Of a stretch of 36,430 nucleotides of DNA, positions 9,669 through 17,715 are shown in pieces. Position 1 is the stretch's first letter. Every line of letters starts with the position of its first letter. The notes below the pieces were generated by a model. That model was not told the origin of the DNA, did not search any database, and saw only the letters and a program-made list of their open reading frames with translations. Location of the stretch: assembly GCA_028701945.1 (NCBI GenBank), contig JAQVPT010000002.1:1-36430 (forward strand), read 5' to 3'. Source of the stretch: Bacteroidales bacterium. Its GTDB lineage: Bacteria > Bacteroidota > Bacteroidia > Bacteroidales > ML635J-15. The position numbers and the translations under genes were made by a program.

Positions 9669-9676
9669 TATCTTTG
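9669..9676 (+). promoter_or_regulatory. Putative -7 element upstream of the NYN-LOTUS gene
   Basis: TATCTTTG fits the Bacteroidetes -7 consensus TAnnTTTG and lies 33 bases before the ATG at 9710. A TTG at 9652-9654 is too close (14 bases) to be an ideal -33 element, so support rests on the -7 box alone. The remainder of the divergent region 9495-9709 is AT-rich without other recognisable sites; no convincing promoter was seen for the SNF2 gene. Confidence 0.4.
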
Positions 9677-9709
9677 TAAGTATAATAACATACACACTAA
9701 CCAAACAAA

Positions 9710-10468
9710 ATGAAAAACACAGAAGATTTAAAACTAGCAGTTCTTATAGATGCTGATAATATTCCATATTCAAATATTTCGGGCATGCTTGCAGAAATTG
9801 CGAAACTTGGTGTACCTACAATAAAAAGAATTTATGGTGATTGGACCAAACCAACAGTATCTGGTTGGAAGCCAGCTTTACTTGAGCACGCTATTACTCC
9901 TATTCAACAATATAGTTACACACAAGGAAAAAATGCTACCGACTCTGCAATGATAATTGACGCAATGGATATTTTGCATAGCGAAAAAGTTGATGGTTTT
10001 TGTCTTGTTTCAAGCGATAGTGATTTTACTCGACTTGCAACACGTTTGCGAGAATCGGGAATGCTTGTTGTTGGCATAGGAGAGAAAAAAACTCCCAGAC
10101 CATTTATTGTTGCTTGCGATAAATTTATATATATCGAGATTATTTCGAAATTAAATATTCAGAAAACAGAAAATTCTAAAAACGAAAAATCTCCTGACAA
10201 GGAAAAAAATGAAGACGTAGAAAAAATTAGTAATAATCTTATTAAAATTCTTAAAAACAGTGTCGAAGATATTGCTGATGACAGCGGATGGGCGTTTCTT
10301 GCAGAAGTTGGTGCACTAATAATTAAAAATAAACCCGATTTTGACCCAAGAAATTATGGGTTTACAAAATTAACTCCGCTTTTCAAGTCGCTTAATAAGT
10401 ATTTTGTAATTGATGAACGTGAGGTTGAAAAAACTCATATTAAACATATATTTATAAAATTGAAGTAA
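9710..10468 (+). CDS. NYN-domain (LabA/PIN-like) predicted ribonuclease with C-terminal OST-HTH/LOTUS domain
   Basis: The N-terminal half (about residues 8-145) is a NYN domain. It has LIDADN with Asp14 and Asp16, TDSAMIIDAMD near 78-87 and SSDSDF near 101-106, giving the cluster of acidic metal-binding residues used by PIN/NYN nucleases. After a charged linker, residues about 170-252 form a winged-helix OST-HTH/LOTUS domain (FLAEVGALI, YGFTKLTPLFKSL, FVIDEREV), a family linked to RNA binding. This pairing of a NYN nuclease with a LOTUS module is known in bacteria and suggests action on RNA in the cytoplasm; the substrate is unknown. The gene diverges from the SWIM/SNF2 helicase and has a repeat-rich stretch downstream. 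Confidence 0.88.
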   Translation: MKNTEDLKLAVLIDADNIPYSNISGMLAEIAKLGVPTIKRIYGDWTKPTVSGWKPALLEHAITPIQQYSYTQGKNATDSAMIIDAMDILHSEKVDGFCLVSSDSDFTRLATRLRESGMLVVGIGEKKTPRPFIVACDKFIYIEIISKLNIQKTENSKNEKSPDKEKNEDVEKISNNLIKILKNSVEDIADDSGWAFLAEVGALIIKNKPDFDPRNYGFTKLTPLFKSLNKYFVIDEREVEKTHIKHIFIKLK

Positions 10469-10866
10469 GACTCTTAACCTTGAGAAAATTAACCGCAAAG
10501 GTCGCAAGGACAAAACGCAAAGGTCGCAAGTAAAGATTTAAGTACTCCGTGTAATTCTATGAAACTTTTTATTACCCCGAGCACCACAATCAAGACATTA
10601 AAAAGAAAATTACAAGAGGAGGGAATAATTTTTTGTGCACTTTGTGAGTCTTTTTTTACCACAAGAGACACAATGGAAAAGCACAAAGGACACAAGGGCA
10701 AAACGCAAAGGGCGCTAGTAAAGATTTAAATACTCCATGTAGTTCTATGAAAAACTTCATTATTACCCTGATGGTTACAAATGAAAGGATTGCAAGAGTC
10801 GATCACGAAGAACGTAAGGAGAAAAGCCACGGAACGCTAAAGTATATTTACAGCTTTTGTTTTTTT
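10469..10866. repeat. Intergenic repeats rich in CGCAAAGG/CACAAAGG words, with a 75-bp imperfect direct repeat
   Basis: No gene is supported in these 398 bases. About 75 bases starting at 10511 recur at 10699, offset by about 188-190. Both begin CAAAACGCAAAGG and continue through GTAAAGATTTAA, TACTCC, TTCTATGAAA and ATTACCC, with scattered substitutions. Around them are many short variants of the words CGCAAAGG, CGCAAGG, CACAAAGG and CACAAGG on one strand. Similar word-rich non-coding repeats occur between genes in environmental Bacteroidetes. A 70-codon open frame on the minus strand (10489-10701) runs through the repeats and looks like chance. Confidence 0.6.
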
Positions 10867-12741
10867 TTAAAAACTCGTCAAGTTTTCAAGGATATTTGAA
10901 TGCGGCTCTAGTTGCATTTTTTTGCGAATACGGTACAAGCGTTTATTTATTCCGGCAGGTGAAATATTCATCATTTGAGCGATCTCTTTGTTGCTTAAAT
11001 TTATTTTTATATATGCACACACTTTAAGGTCGCCCTGGCTAAGCTCTGGATATTCTTTTTGAAGGTTATCGAAAAAATCTGTGTTTACTTTCTCAAAGTG
11101 TAATTTGAATTGATCCCAGTCTGAGTCTAAATTTATATTATCAGAAATCATCTTTGATAATACCTTATATGTACTTTTATTTTTAGGCTCATCGACGATT
11201 AAGGTGCTTAAATATTGTTTTATTTCGCTAAGAGTTTTGTTTTTATTTAACACTTGAACGGTTGTTGTAACTAATTCTCTTTTGCTATGATCTAACTCAG
11301 CCTCAAATTTTGTTTTTTGTAATTCGTTAATTTGTTGTTGCGTTTTTATTTCTTTTTCTAATAGCTTTCGTTCTGTCTTTTGTTGTTCCAGTTTCAATTG
11401 ATTAAAAATTTCAAGTTGCTCATAATAGTCTTTTTGGCTACTTAGTAGTCGGATTTTAGTTCTGAGAAAAAAGAATAATAGTGCTACAAAAATTACAAGT
11501 GCCGAAACTATAATAATCAATAAATAATTATGTGTCTTTTTAATTTCGGTCTCTTTTTTAAGTATAGTTATTTCTTTATCCTTCTTTTCGGTTTCGTACT
11601 TTATGTTTAGCTCCGATATTAATGTTTTTGTATTGTCATCTAAAATAGAGTCGCGTAAAGCGATATGTTGTTGGTATAATATGAGAGCGTTTTTAAAGTC
11701 TCCACTTTCGGCATAAACTGACGATAATTGATTTAGAACTTCTGTTTGGGCACTAAGGTTTCCTACATCTTTTCTTAATTCTAAGCTTTCGTTTAAAAGT
11801 TTAAGGGCATTGCTAAATTCACCTTTTTGTGTTAATCTTTTCGCCTTTTCGCTATAAACATTAGCTATACCATGGATATTATTTGTGTGTTTATAAAATA
11901 TTAAAGCAGAGTCGATATATAAATCTGCTAATTTTTCATTTTCAATACTTTCATACAAAATAGCTGTGTTAAGATATGCTGTTGCAGCTTCGGATGTTCT
12001 GTTGTAATCAATAAATATCTCAATAGCTTTTTTGAGGTAGTATGCAGCCGTATCGATATTCTCTTTTTCCACATAATGTGTGGCAAGATTATTATATACA
12101 TTTGCTTTGCCTTCGACAACTTTTGCTAGATCAAAATATTTTAATGATTTGTTGTAATTAATGAGAGCATCTTCTTTTAACCCTAAAGCATCGTTTATGA
12201 CGGCTAAATTATTTAGGACCTCTGCCATTCCTTTGAACTGACCAGTTGCTTCGTATATTTTTAATGCCTGATAATAAAGATTCGCGGAAGTTGAATAATC
12301 ACTTTTTGCTTCGTTTATTAAGCCTAGTCTGTTTAGTGCTGCCGCAATCTCATTTTTGTTCCTTGTTTTGCTAATGCTGTGATATGATTTTTCAAAAAAA
12401 TACAAAGCTGAGTCTAAATCACCTTGAAAATAGTGTGAATTTGCAAGATTTACGTAAGAGTTTGAAATAATATAATGGTCAGAAATGCTCTGCCCAATTA
12501 TTCTAGCACTGTCGGCATACTTTTGTGAGGTAAAAATATCTTTATCAAGGTATTTGTCCGCAAGTTTATTGTATATTATAGCTTTCTCTTTTTGATTGTA
12601 TGTGGACTCTGCCATTAAGTGAAGGCTGTCTAATTGCGAAAAACTAGTGAGTGACTGCAATATTAAAGTAGTAAAAACAATCATAATCATCACAAAATGA
12701 TTTATGTGCAAGGCTGATATGTTTTTGTTAATCGCAGACAT
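10867..12741 (-). CDS. TPR-repeat membrane regulator with C-terminal LuxR-like helix-turn-helix
   Basis: The 624-residue protein has a hydrophobic export signal or first helix (about 16-36). About eight tetratricopeptide repeats follow (about 40-385; examples NSYVNLANSHYFQGDLDSAL and EVLNNLAVINDALGLKEDAL), then one membrane helix (about 404-424), a long Gln/Lys/Glu coiled coil and a C-terminal HTH (LSNKEIAQMMNISPAGINKRL, about 580-600). This is a family common in Bacteroidetes: the TPR domain faces the periplasm and the coiled coil and HTH the cytoplasm, so it may pass an envelope signal to DNA or to partners. The HTH has the LuxR/GerE helix spacing, but DNA binding is inferred. It stands alone, without a partner kinase, flanked by repeat-rich DNA and an IS remnant. 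Confidence 0.85.
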   Translation of the reverse strand: MSAINKNISALHINHFVMIMIVFTTLILQSLTSFSQLDSLHLMAESTYNQKEKAIIYNKLADKYLDKDIFTSQKYADSARIIGQSISDHYIISNSYVNLANSHYFQGDLDSALYFFEKSYHSISKTRNKNEIAAALNRLGLINEAKSDYSTSANLYYQALKIYEATGQFKGMAEVLNNLAVINDALGLKEDALINYNKSLKYFDLAKVVEGKANVYNNLATHYVEKENIDTAAYYLKKAIEIFIDYNRTSEAATAYLNTAILYESIENEKLADLYIDSALIFYKHTNNIHGIANVYSEKAKRLTQKGEFSNALKLLNESLELRKDVGNLSAQTEVLNQLSSVYAESGDFKNALILYQQHIALRDSILDDNTKTLISELNIKYETEKKDKEITILKKETEIKKTHNYLLIIIVSALVIFVALLFFFLRTKIRLLSSQKDYYEQLEIFNQLKLEQQKTERKLLEKEIKTQQQINELQKTKFEAELDHSKRELVTTTVQVLNKNKTLSEIKQYLSTLIVDEPKNKSTYKVLSKMISDNINLDSDWDQFKLHFEKVNTDFFDNLQKEYPELSQGDLKVCAYIKINLSNKEIAQMMNISPAGINKRLYRIRKKMQLEPHSNILENLTSF

Positions 12742-13119
12742 AAGTTCGTAATTTAACGCTTATGGATTGTCAAACAACGGCGAATTACAGAGCAATCAGC
12801 GAAGCTAACCCTCACTTCCAAAGGAAGTAATAAATCAGTCAATTTGACTTGCTCTTTTGCTGTTTCTCTTTATTAGAAAATTAGCAAAGAAACACAAGCT
12901 GCTGGCTGAATTATGCGTCTCGAAAAAGAAAAAAACACCTTCGTCAATTCTGCATACTTTATTATTTGACAAACCCTTATCCGACAAATATAAGTAAGAT
13001 TTATTTAAATTAAGTGGAAAATGAAAAATAGATGCTGAGTTTAATCCCAAATGTTCTTGTAAATGATAATGACATACAAAAAAAATCATTAACTTTATAT
13101 TTTTAGTGGAGGATTAAAA
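12742..13119. other. Intergenic DNA without a supported gene
   Basis: This 378-base stretch lies between the TPR-HTH gene and a transposase remnant. The only long frame (84 codons, minus strand, 12835-13089) is rich in Phe, Ser and Asn, has no recognisable motif and no start context, so it was not accepted. A small hairpin, ACTTCC-AAA-GGAAGT, is present at 12814-12828. The DNA may be leftover flanking sequence of the decayed insertion element. Confidence 0.5.
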
Positions 13120-13503
13120 CAGCGAATACAATAGACGGGCTTATCGAAGAGTTTGCGGACAACTTCGAAGGTGCAGAAATTAACAAGGTCCTTGTAAGCA
13201 AAATAGCAGATTTACAAGAGTCTGTTTCAATACTTGAATCATAAAAAACAATTAGGAGATTCTTGAAAAGACCATTTTGCACCTAACGCCCTTGACGCAA
13301 ATTTGATGAAAAGCAGGGATGAAATTTACTTATGATAAAGAAAAAGATTAGTATCAATGTTCGCAAGGAAAAACATTAAACCAAAAAAAAGTTGAAGCAT
13401 TCCTTATAATATTTATCGTTGTGAGGATCGCGTAGAATGTCCTTTAAAAGCAAAATGTGCAAAATCAAAACCGGGACGTATGATTAAACAAAATGTTGAT
13501 TAA
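13120..13503 (+). pseudogene. Decayed IS1182-like (DDE_Tnp_1_6) transposase fragment
   Basis: Three pieces in different frames read like one broken transposase. The first ends at a TAA at 13242-13244 and has helical text ending VLVSKIADLQESVSILES. The second, around 13285-13325, reads LDANLMKSRDE, resembling the DPDA-x-x-M-K segment of IS1182 transposases. The third reads KFTYDKEKD, a stop, then YQCSQGKTL. After a frameshift comes IYRCEDRVECPLKAKCAKS ending in a stop at 13501. The last piece is the Cys-rich C-terminal motif (C-x5-C-x5-C) of this family. Stops and frameshifts rule out a working enzyme, and the distance between pieces implies internal deletion. No terminal inverted repeats were found. 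The Cys-rich part is convincing; the first piece is less certain. Confidence 0.6.
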
Positions 13504-13516
13504 ACCCTAAAACTTT

Positions 13517-14032
13517 TTAATAGAAAAAATATCCTACAAGAAAAACCACAATTCCAACAAAACATATTACTAATATAGAATATGTGGCAATTTTACTGGA
13601 TTTGGTTTTCTTTTTAAGGTCATATTCGCTTATTAATCGGGATATAAGGGGATATAAACGAACAAAGTACTGTGAGTCTTTTTTAATAAATGCTGCTGGT
13701 TTAATATTACTTGTAGTAGCTTTTAATTCAATGTTCTCACTATCGGCAAAAATTATTACCTGAATATCCTTATCTACACTTTTGATTGCTGGCAACACCT
13801 CCAAGGCAGTTTTGGTATTCATGCCTCTCGAAGTTATAATATTATCAATAATAACAATCTTGTAACTTTTAATCTTGACATCGTTCTTTAATTTATTCAT
13901 AAACATCTGCACCGAATTAAAAGTATATAAGGTATAATTTAGCTCCGGTTTAAAGTTCTCACGAAAGAAGTCAAGGTCGAGAACATCGTTATCAACACAA
14001 TAAAAGATAATATGTTTAATGTTTTTTTTCAT
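13517..14032 (-). CDS. Stand-alone receiver-like domain tethered by a C-terminal membrane helix
   Basis: Residues 1-138 of this 171-residue protein follow a response-regulator receiver fold. There is a first strand IIFYCV with acidic residues Asp14 and Asp16, a third strand KIVIID with the candidate phospho-acceptor Asp63, a VIIFAD strand and FIKK with Lys117 or Lys118 in the conserved lysine position. The sequence is divergent. After a basic linker (KKKTKSSK), residues about 149-170 form one strongly hydrophobic helix ending at the C-terminus, so the receiver should face the cytoplasm as a tail-anchored protein. No output or HTH domain is present. Its ATG shares one base with the stop codon of the upstream exported-protein gene, so the two are probably co-translated. 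Its function is unknown; a phosphate sink or membrane-localised adaptor is possible. Confidence 0.7.
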   Translation of the reverse strand: MKKNIKHIIFYCVDNDVLDLDFFRENFKPELNYTLYTFNSVQMFMNKLKNDVKIKSYKIVIIDNIITSRGMNTKTALEVLPAIKSVDKDIQVIIFADSENIELKATTSNIKPAAFIKKDSQYFVRLYPLISRLISEYDLKKKTKSSKIATYSILVICFVGIVVFLVGYFFY

Positions 14033-14919
14033 TAAAAGTTTTCTGAAGGTCTTCGGCGTTTAATAGTATTTATATGATTATTTCGCTTATAATTTATTGC
14101 TTTTTCAGGATCGATATCACTAATTAAATGCCATCTTCCAGCCCTAAAACTAAATGCGTCATACGAAAAATCGGGGCCATAATACTGGTAAAGTCCTTTA
14201 TATTTAGCCTCTGGGGGAGACAAATGGTCGAGTACAATCATATTCTGTTGTTTGTTATATCTCAATAACATCGTAGCTCTGTCTGCATACTCAAATATCA
14301 AACGTCCAGTTACTGTTTTTTCGAGTTTAAATGATTTGTTTCCGAATTCCGGCATTCCTCTTCGGTCAAATGTTAGTACCTCAACAACTTTTCTATTGAT
14401 TAAAAAATCTGCTCCGTCCCAACCTATTAGCGTATAAAATGTTCTGGAGTTCCATTTTGTTGTGATAATTTCGTAATAAAGAGCACCATACCACTCCGAA
14501 TAAGTTTGATACAGCCTTTTTAACTCATTATCAGTCTGTTTTTTATCGTCAAGAAAGAAAACATAGCTATTATCCTTATCTTTATATTGCAAAAATCCAA
14601 AATACTTAAAACTTCCATCTTTATAATTAAGATTCCATGTAAACACCCTTAGTTTACCATCATCTGATTTTAATACACCCAAGTATTTAACCGAATCGTA
14701 TTCAGCTGACCAAGATTCTTCAGTTTCAAGAAATTCCCGAAAATATCCCACCAAATAAGCATTTAATTCATTTTTATTGATGTCTGATTTTGTTTGTAAT
14801 ATACTGCAAAGCATTTGGTTTATTGAATCGACCTCAGGAAAGTAAACAGGTTTCTTTGTCTGCCCAACAATTGATAGTGCAGATAACAAAACAAATAATA
14901 TGGTTATTTTAAAATTCAT
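14032..14919 (-). CDS. Exported hypothetical protein
   Basis: The 295-residue protein opens with a typical Sec signal peptide (MNFKITILFVLLSALSIVGQ, cleavage near residue 19) and has no further membrane helices, so it should be periplasmic or attached to the outer membrane. The mature part is rich in Tyr, Trp and Asp with alternating strands such as LRVFTWNLNYKDGSFKYFGF and TFYTLIGWDGAD, and ends in a basic tail (KRRRPSENF). I recognise it as a conserved Bacteroidetes protein of unknown function but cannot name a domain. It lies 56 bases after the aminotransferase gene and overlaps the receiver gene by one base. The pairing suggests a shared role, not yet defined. Confidence 0.75.
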   Translation of the reverse strand: MNFKITILFVLLSALSIVGQTKKPVYFPEVDSINQMLCSILQTKSDINKNELNAYLVGYFREFLETEESWSAEYDSVKYLGVLKSDDGKLRVFTWNLNYKDGSFKYFGFLQYKDKDNSYVFFLDDKKQTDNELKRLYQTYSEWYGALYYEIITTKWNSRTFYTLIGWDGADFLINRKVVEVLTFDRRGMPEFGNKSFKLEKTVTGRLIFEYADRATMLLRYNKQQNMIVLDHLSPPEAKYKGLYQYYGPDFSYDAFSFRAGRWHLISDIDPEKAINYKRNNHINTIKRRRPSENF

Positions 14920-14975
14920 TAAAAGCTTTACACTAATACTAACGTAAAGAAGTCAAAATATTTTACAAATCTAAA

Positions 14976-16160
14976 TTAAATTTGATTTAAAGCTTCAATA
15001 ATTAGCTCACAAGCTTCGATAATTTCATCATTACTAATATTTAGAGGAGGTGCAATTCTAAAAGCTGTATCATAAAAAATAAACCAATCTGTAATAAAGC
15101 CAAGTTCAATCCCATTTTTGACAAGTTTAAGAACATTATCAAAACTTCCGATATTTACTGCTAATAAAAGACCATTTCCCCGTATTTCGGTAATTAACTT
15201 ATGCTTAAGGTGTTTTCGAAACAATTGTTCCTTTTCAACCACCTTATTTACCAATCCAGATTCATTAATATGCTTAATGGCAGCCAAAGAAGCCGCAGCA
15301 CTTACAGGGTGTCCGCCGAAAGTAGTAATATGTCCGAGTGTAGGATTTGTTTTAAAGCTATCCATAATATTTTTTGGTGCGACAAATGCTCCTATTGGCA
15401 TTCCGCCACCCATTGCTTTTGCAAAACAAACAATATCTGGTACTATATCGTAATTTTGGAAACCAAACATTTTGCCCGTTCTACCAAAGCCCGTTTGTAT
15501 TTCGTCAAGAATAAGCAGTGCACCATTTAGCTTGCATTTATCAGCGAGCTTTTTTATGTATTTTTTTTCGGGAATCTGAACTCCAGCTTCAGCTTGTATT
15601 GTTTCTAAAATCACACAAGCAGTATTTTCATCAATCTCATCAAGCTGTGCGTAATTATTCAGTTCTAAAAAATAAACTTCGGGCAATAATGGTCTAAAAG
15701 CGAATTTAAAATCTTCGTTTCCACATACACTAATAGCTCCGTGCGAACTACCATGATATGCATTATTGTATGCAATCATTTTAGTTCTGCCCGTGTATCT
15801 TTTTGCAAGTTTAATCGCACCTTCAACAGCTTCGCTACCACTATTTACGAAATAAACTGAATTTAGATTTTTAGGTAACATTTCAGCAAGATACACTGAC
15901 AATTGCACTTGCGGATTTTGGATAAACTCACCATAAACCATCAAATGCATGTGCTTATCTAGTTGGTTTTTAACAGCTTCAACTATTGGTTTAAAATTGT
16001 GTCCTAATGAGTTTACTGAAACACCCGAAATAAGATCTATATATTTTTTATTATCTAGACCATACAAATAAATGCCTACAGCTCTTTCAATTTCAACTAA
16101 ATATGGGCTATCAGAAGTTTGTCCTAAGTAATTAAGGAAAAGTTCACGATTAGTAATCAT
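14976..16160 (-). CDS. Class-III PLP-dependent aminotransferase, acetylornithine/ornithine-aminotransferase type
   Basis: This 394-residue fold-type I enzyme carries the usual class-III markers: GSEAVEGAIKLAKRYTGR (phosphate-binding region), NAYHGSSHGA, LILDEIQTGFGRTG with the cofactor-contacting Asp, and FAKAMGGGMPIGA with Lys248 as the predicted Schiff-base lysine. TTFGGHPVSAAA follows. Such enzymes move amino groups from omega- or delta-amines such as ornithine, N-acetylornithine, 4-aminobutyrate or lysine to 2-oxoglutarate. Sequence alone does not fix the substrate and no other arginine-biosynthesis gene is nearby, so no symbol is given. The gene overlaps the upstream response-regulator gene by four bases (ATGA), an unusual and close coupling. 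Confidence 0.9.
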   Translation of the reverse strand: MITNRELFLNYLGQTSDSPYLVEIERAVGIYLYGLDNKKYIDLISGVSVNSLGHNFKPIVEAVKNQLDKHMHLMVYGEFIQNPQVQLSVYLAEMLPKNLNSVYFVNSGSEAVEGAIKLAKRYTGRTKMIAYNNAYHGSSHGAISVCGNEDFKFAFRPLLPEVYFLELNNYAQLDEIDENTACVILETIQAEAGVQIPEKKYIKKLADKCKLNGALLILDEIQTGFGRTGKMFGFQNYDIVPDIVCFAKAMGGGMPIGAFVAPKNIMDSFKTNPTLGHITTFGGHPVSAAASLAAIKHINESGLVNKVVEKEQLFRKHLKHKLITEIRGNGLLLAVNIGSFDNVLKLVKNGIELGFITDWFIFYDTAFRIAPPLNISNDEIIEACELIIEALNQI

Positions 16161-16852
16161 TTTCGTTTTGTCCTTTTAAGTATTTCTTCTTCAATATGTT
16201 TTGGTACCATAACACCATCTAAGGGATAGACATCATCAAACAGTAAATTTCCCTCTTTTACATTTGTAACCTTTTCAATATTAACAAATTTTCCAGTATC
16301 AATTTGAATAAATCCTGAATTCGCAGCAATAATATTAAGATCTATTATGTCATTTTTAAGATTATATGTTTTATTTCTTGTAAATATTATATGCTTATTG
16401 CCCGAAGTATCAATTAATACGATATCCTTTAATTTTATTCTCTCAAATTCATTTTTAAGTTTAACAAAAAACCTATCGTTTTCAGCATCTAATACAATAT
16501 TATTGTTTCTTTCTATGCTTTTGTACACTGATTTTAAAAATCTGTTATACTCAATCGGTTTAAGTAAATAGTCCGTAACTCCGAAAGCAAATGTATCAAG
16601 AGCATATTTTCTATCTCCCGAAACGACAATGATTTGGTATTTGGTTTTATATTCCTCAAGATATTCTAATCCACTCATTTCGGGCATTTCGATATCAAGG
16701 AAAATAAGGTCTATGTTATTGTTTTGTATTGCATCAAACGCTTGTATAGGATTACTGTACATCCCTTTAATATTTAATAGATCTGATTTATAAATAAACG
16801 TACTGAGTTGTTTCAGAATAATTGGGTCGTCGTCTATAATAATACAATTCAT
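16157..16852 (-). CDS. LytTR-family two-component response regulator
   Basis: The 231-residue protein has an N-terminal receiver domain with the acidic pocket IIDDDP (Asp7-9), phospho-acceptor Asp53 in FLDIEMPEMSG, Ser78 in VVSG and Lys98 in LLKPI. A LytTR DNA-binding domain follows (about 125-228; FFVKLKNEFERIKLKDIVLI, then FVNIEKVTNV). It is the AgrA/LytR type common in Bacteroidetes. No histidine kinase is next to it, so the partner lies elsewhere. It starts 62 bases after murI and shares four bases with the aminotransferase gene. It may belong to the tail of the murI transcript or have its own promoter; no clear TAnnTTTG was seen. Confidence 0.92.
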   Translation of the reverse strand: MNCIIIDDDPIILKQLSTFIYKSDLLNIKGMYSNPIQAFDAIQNNNIDLIFLDIEMPEMSGLEYLEEYKTKYQIIVVSGDRKYALDTFAFGVTDYLLKPIEYNRFLKSVYKSIERNNNIVLDAENDRFFVKLKNEFERIKLKDIVLIDTSGNKHIIFTRNKTYNLKNDIIDLNIIAANSGFIQIDTGKFVNIEKVTNVKEGNLLFDDVYPLDGVMVPKHIEEEILKRTKRK

Positions 16853-16914
16853 AAAGTAAAGTCTAGCTGATCATATAATATATACGTTTTAGACAGTAAA
16901 ATGTTTTCAAATCA

Positions 16915-17715
16915 TCAAATAAGCTTTATTATTTCTACATAAGGATAAAAATCACCAACTTTAAACAATTTAGAGACGATATTATTAATAGCAGTTGTGT
17001 CTTTTGAGGCAAAAAAACTTAATTTTTGAACATGTTGAATTGAATTTATCATCTTATTTATCATCAAAACGTCTTTTGTCCGACGTGCGACCGCTTCACC
17101 AGAGTGAATTATTTTCATATTATCACCAACTATTGCTAACATCGCATCATAAAATAATGGATAATGAGTACAACCTAAAACCAATTGATCGACATTAGCA
17201 TTTTTCATTGGGATGATATATTTGAACAAAAGCTCATCGACTTTTTCTCCTTCAAAAATTGCATTCTCGGCTAATTCTACAAGTCCTTTTGCTACTTGCA
17301 GATGAATTTTTACATAATCTTTGTATTTTTCGCTTGTGTTTTTAAAATGATTGCCAAGAAAAGTTCCTTTTGTAGCTAATACTCCTATATGCCCAGTTTT
17401 TGTTAGCAGACAAGCAGGTTTTACTGCAGGTTCAAGCCCGACAATTGGTAAATTGTATTTTTTTCTCATGATATTAATTGCAGCGGCTGTTGCAGTATTG
17501 CAAGCTACAACAATTAATTTACAATCTAACGAGATAAGGAATTCTATAATATTAGCTGAAAGATTAACTATTTCGGTTTTTGATTTATTACCATAAGGAG
17601 CATTTGCAGAATCTGCAAAATACACAAAACTCTCGTTAGGCAACAGTTTAGTAAGTTCTTTTAATACTGTCAGCCCACCTACGCCACTATCAAAAACACC
17701 AATTGGTTTATTCAT
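16915..17715 (-). CDS. murI: Glutamate racemase
   Basis: The 266-residue protein shows the complete MurI signature: GVFDSGVGGLTVL with Asp9, ADSANAPYGNKS, VVACNTATAA with catalytic Cys72, and LGCTHYPL with the second catalytic Cys182. It converts L-glutamate to D-glutamate in the cytoplasm for peptidoglycan precursor synthesis. Length is normal for the family. The ATG lies five bases after a strong hairpin (17721-17742) that resembles a terminator, so expression may depend on read-through from the skp genes. It closes the envelope cluster that also contains uppS and bamA. Confidence 0.97.
   Translation of the reverse strand: MNKPIGVFDSGVGGLTVLKELTKLLPNESFVYFADSANAPYGNKSKTEIVNLSANIIEFLISLDCKLIVVACNTATAAAINIMRKKYNLPIVGLEPAVKPACLLTKTGHIGVLATKGTFLGNHFKNTSEKYKDYVKIHLQVAKGLVELAENAIFEGEKVDELLFKYIIPMKNANVDQLVLGCTHYPLFYDAMLAIVGDNMKIIHSGEAVARRTKDVLMINKMINSIQHVQKLSFFASKDTTAINNIVSKLFKVGDFYPYVEIIKLI

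Noticed and set aside
9495..9709. Possible small RNA or riboswitch in the SNF2/NYN divergent region
   Set aside because: The DNA is AT-rich without a stable stem or known motif that I can recognise.
10489..10701. 70-codon minus-strand frame in the intergenic repeats
   Set aside because: The frame is produced by the repeated CGCAAAGG-type words and has no conserved character.
12835..13089. 84-codon open frame on the minus strand
   Set aside because: Phe/Ser/Asn-rich with no motif, no credible start context and no neighbour coupling; it lies in probable IS-scar DNA.
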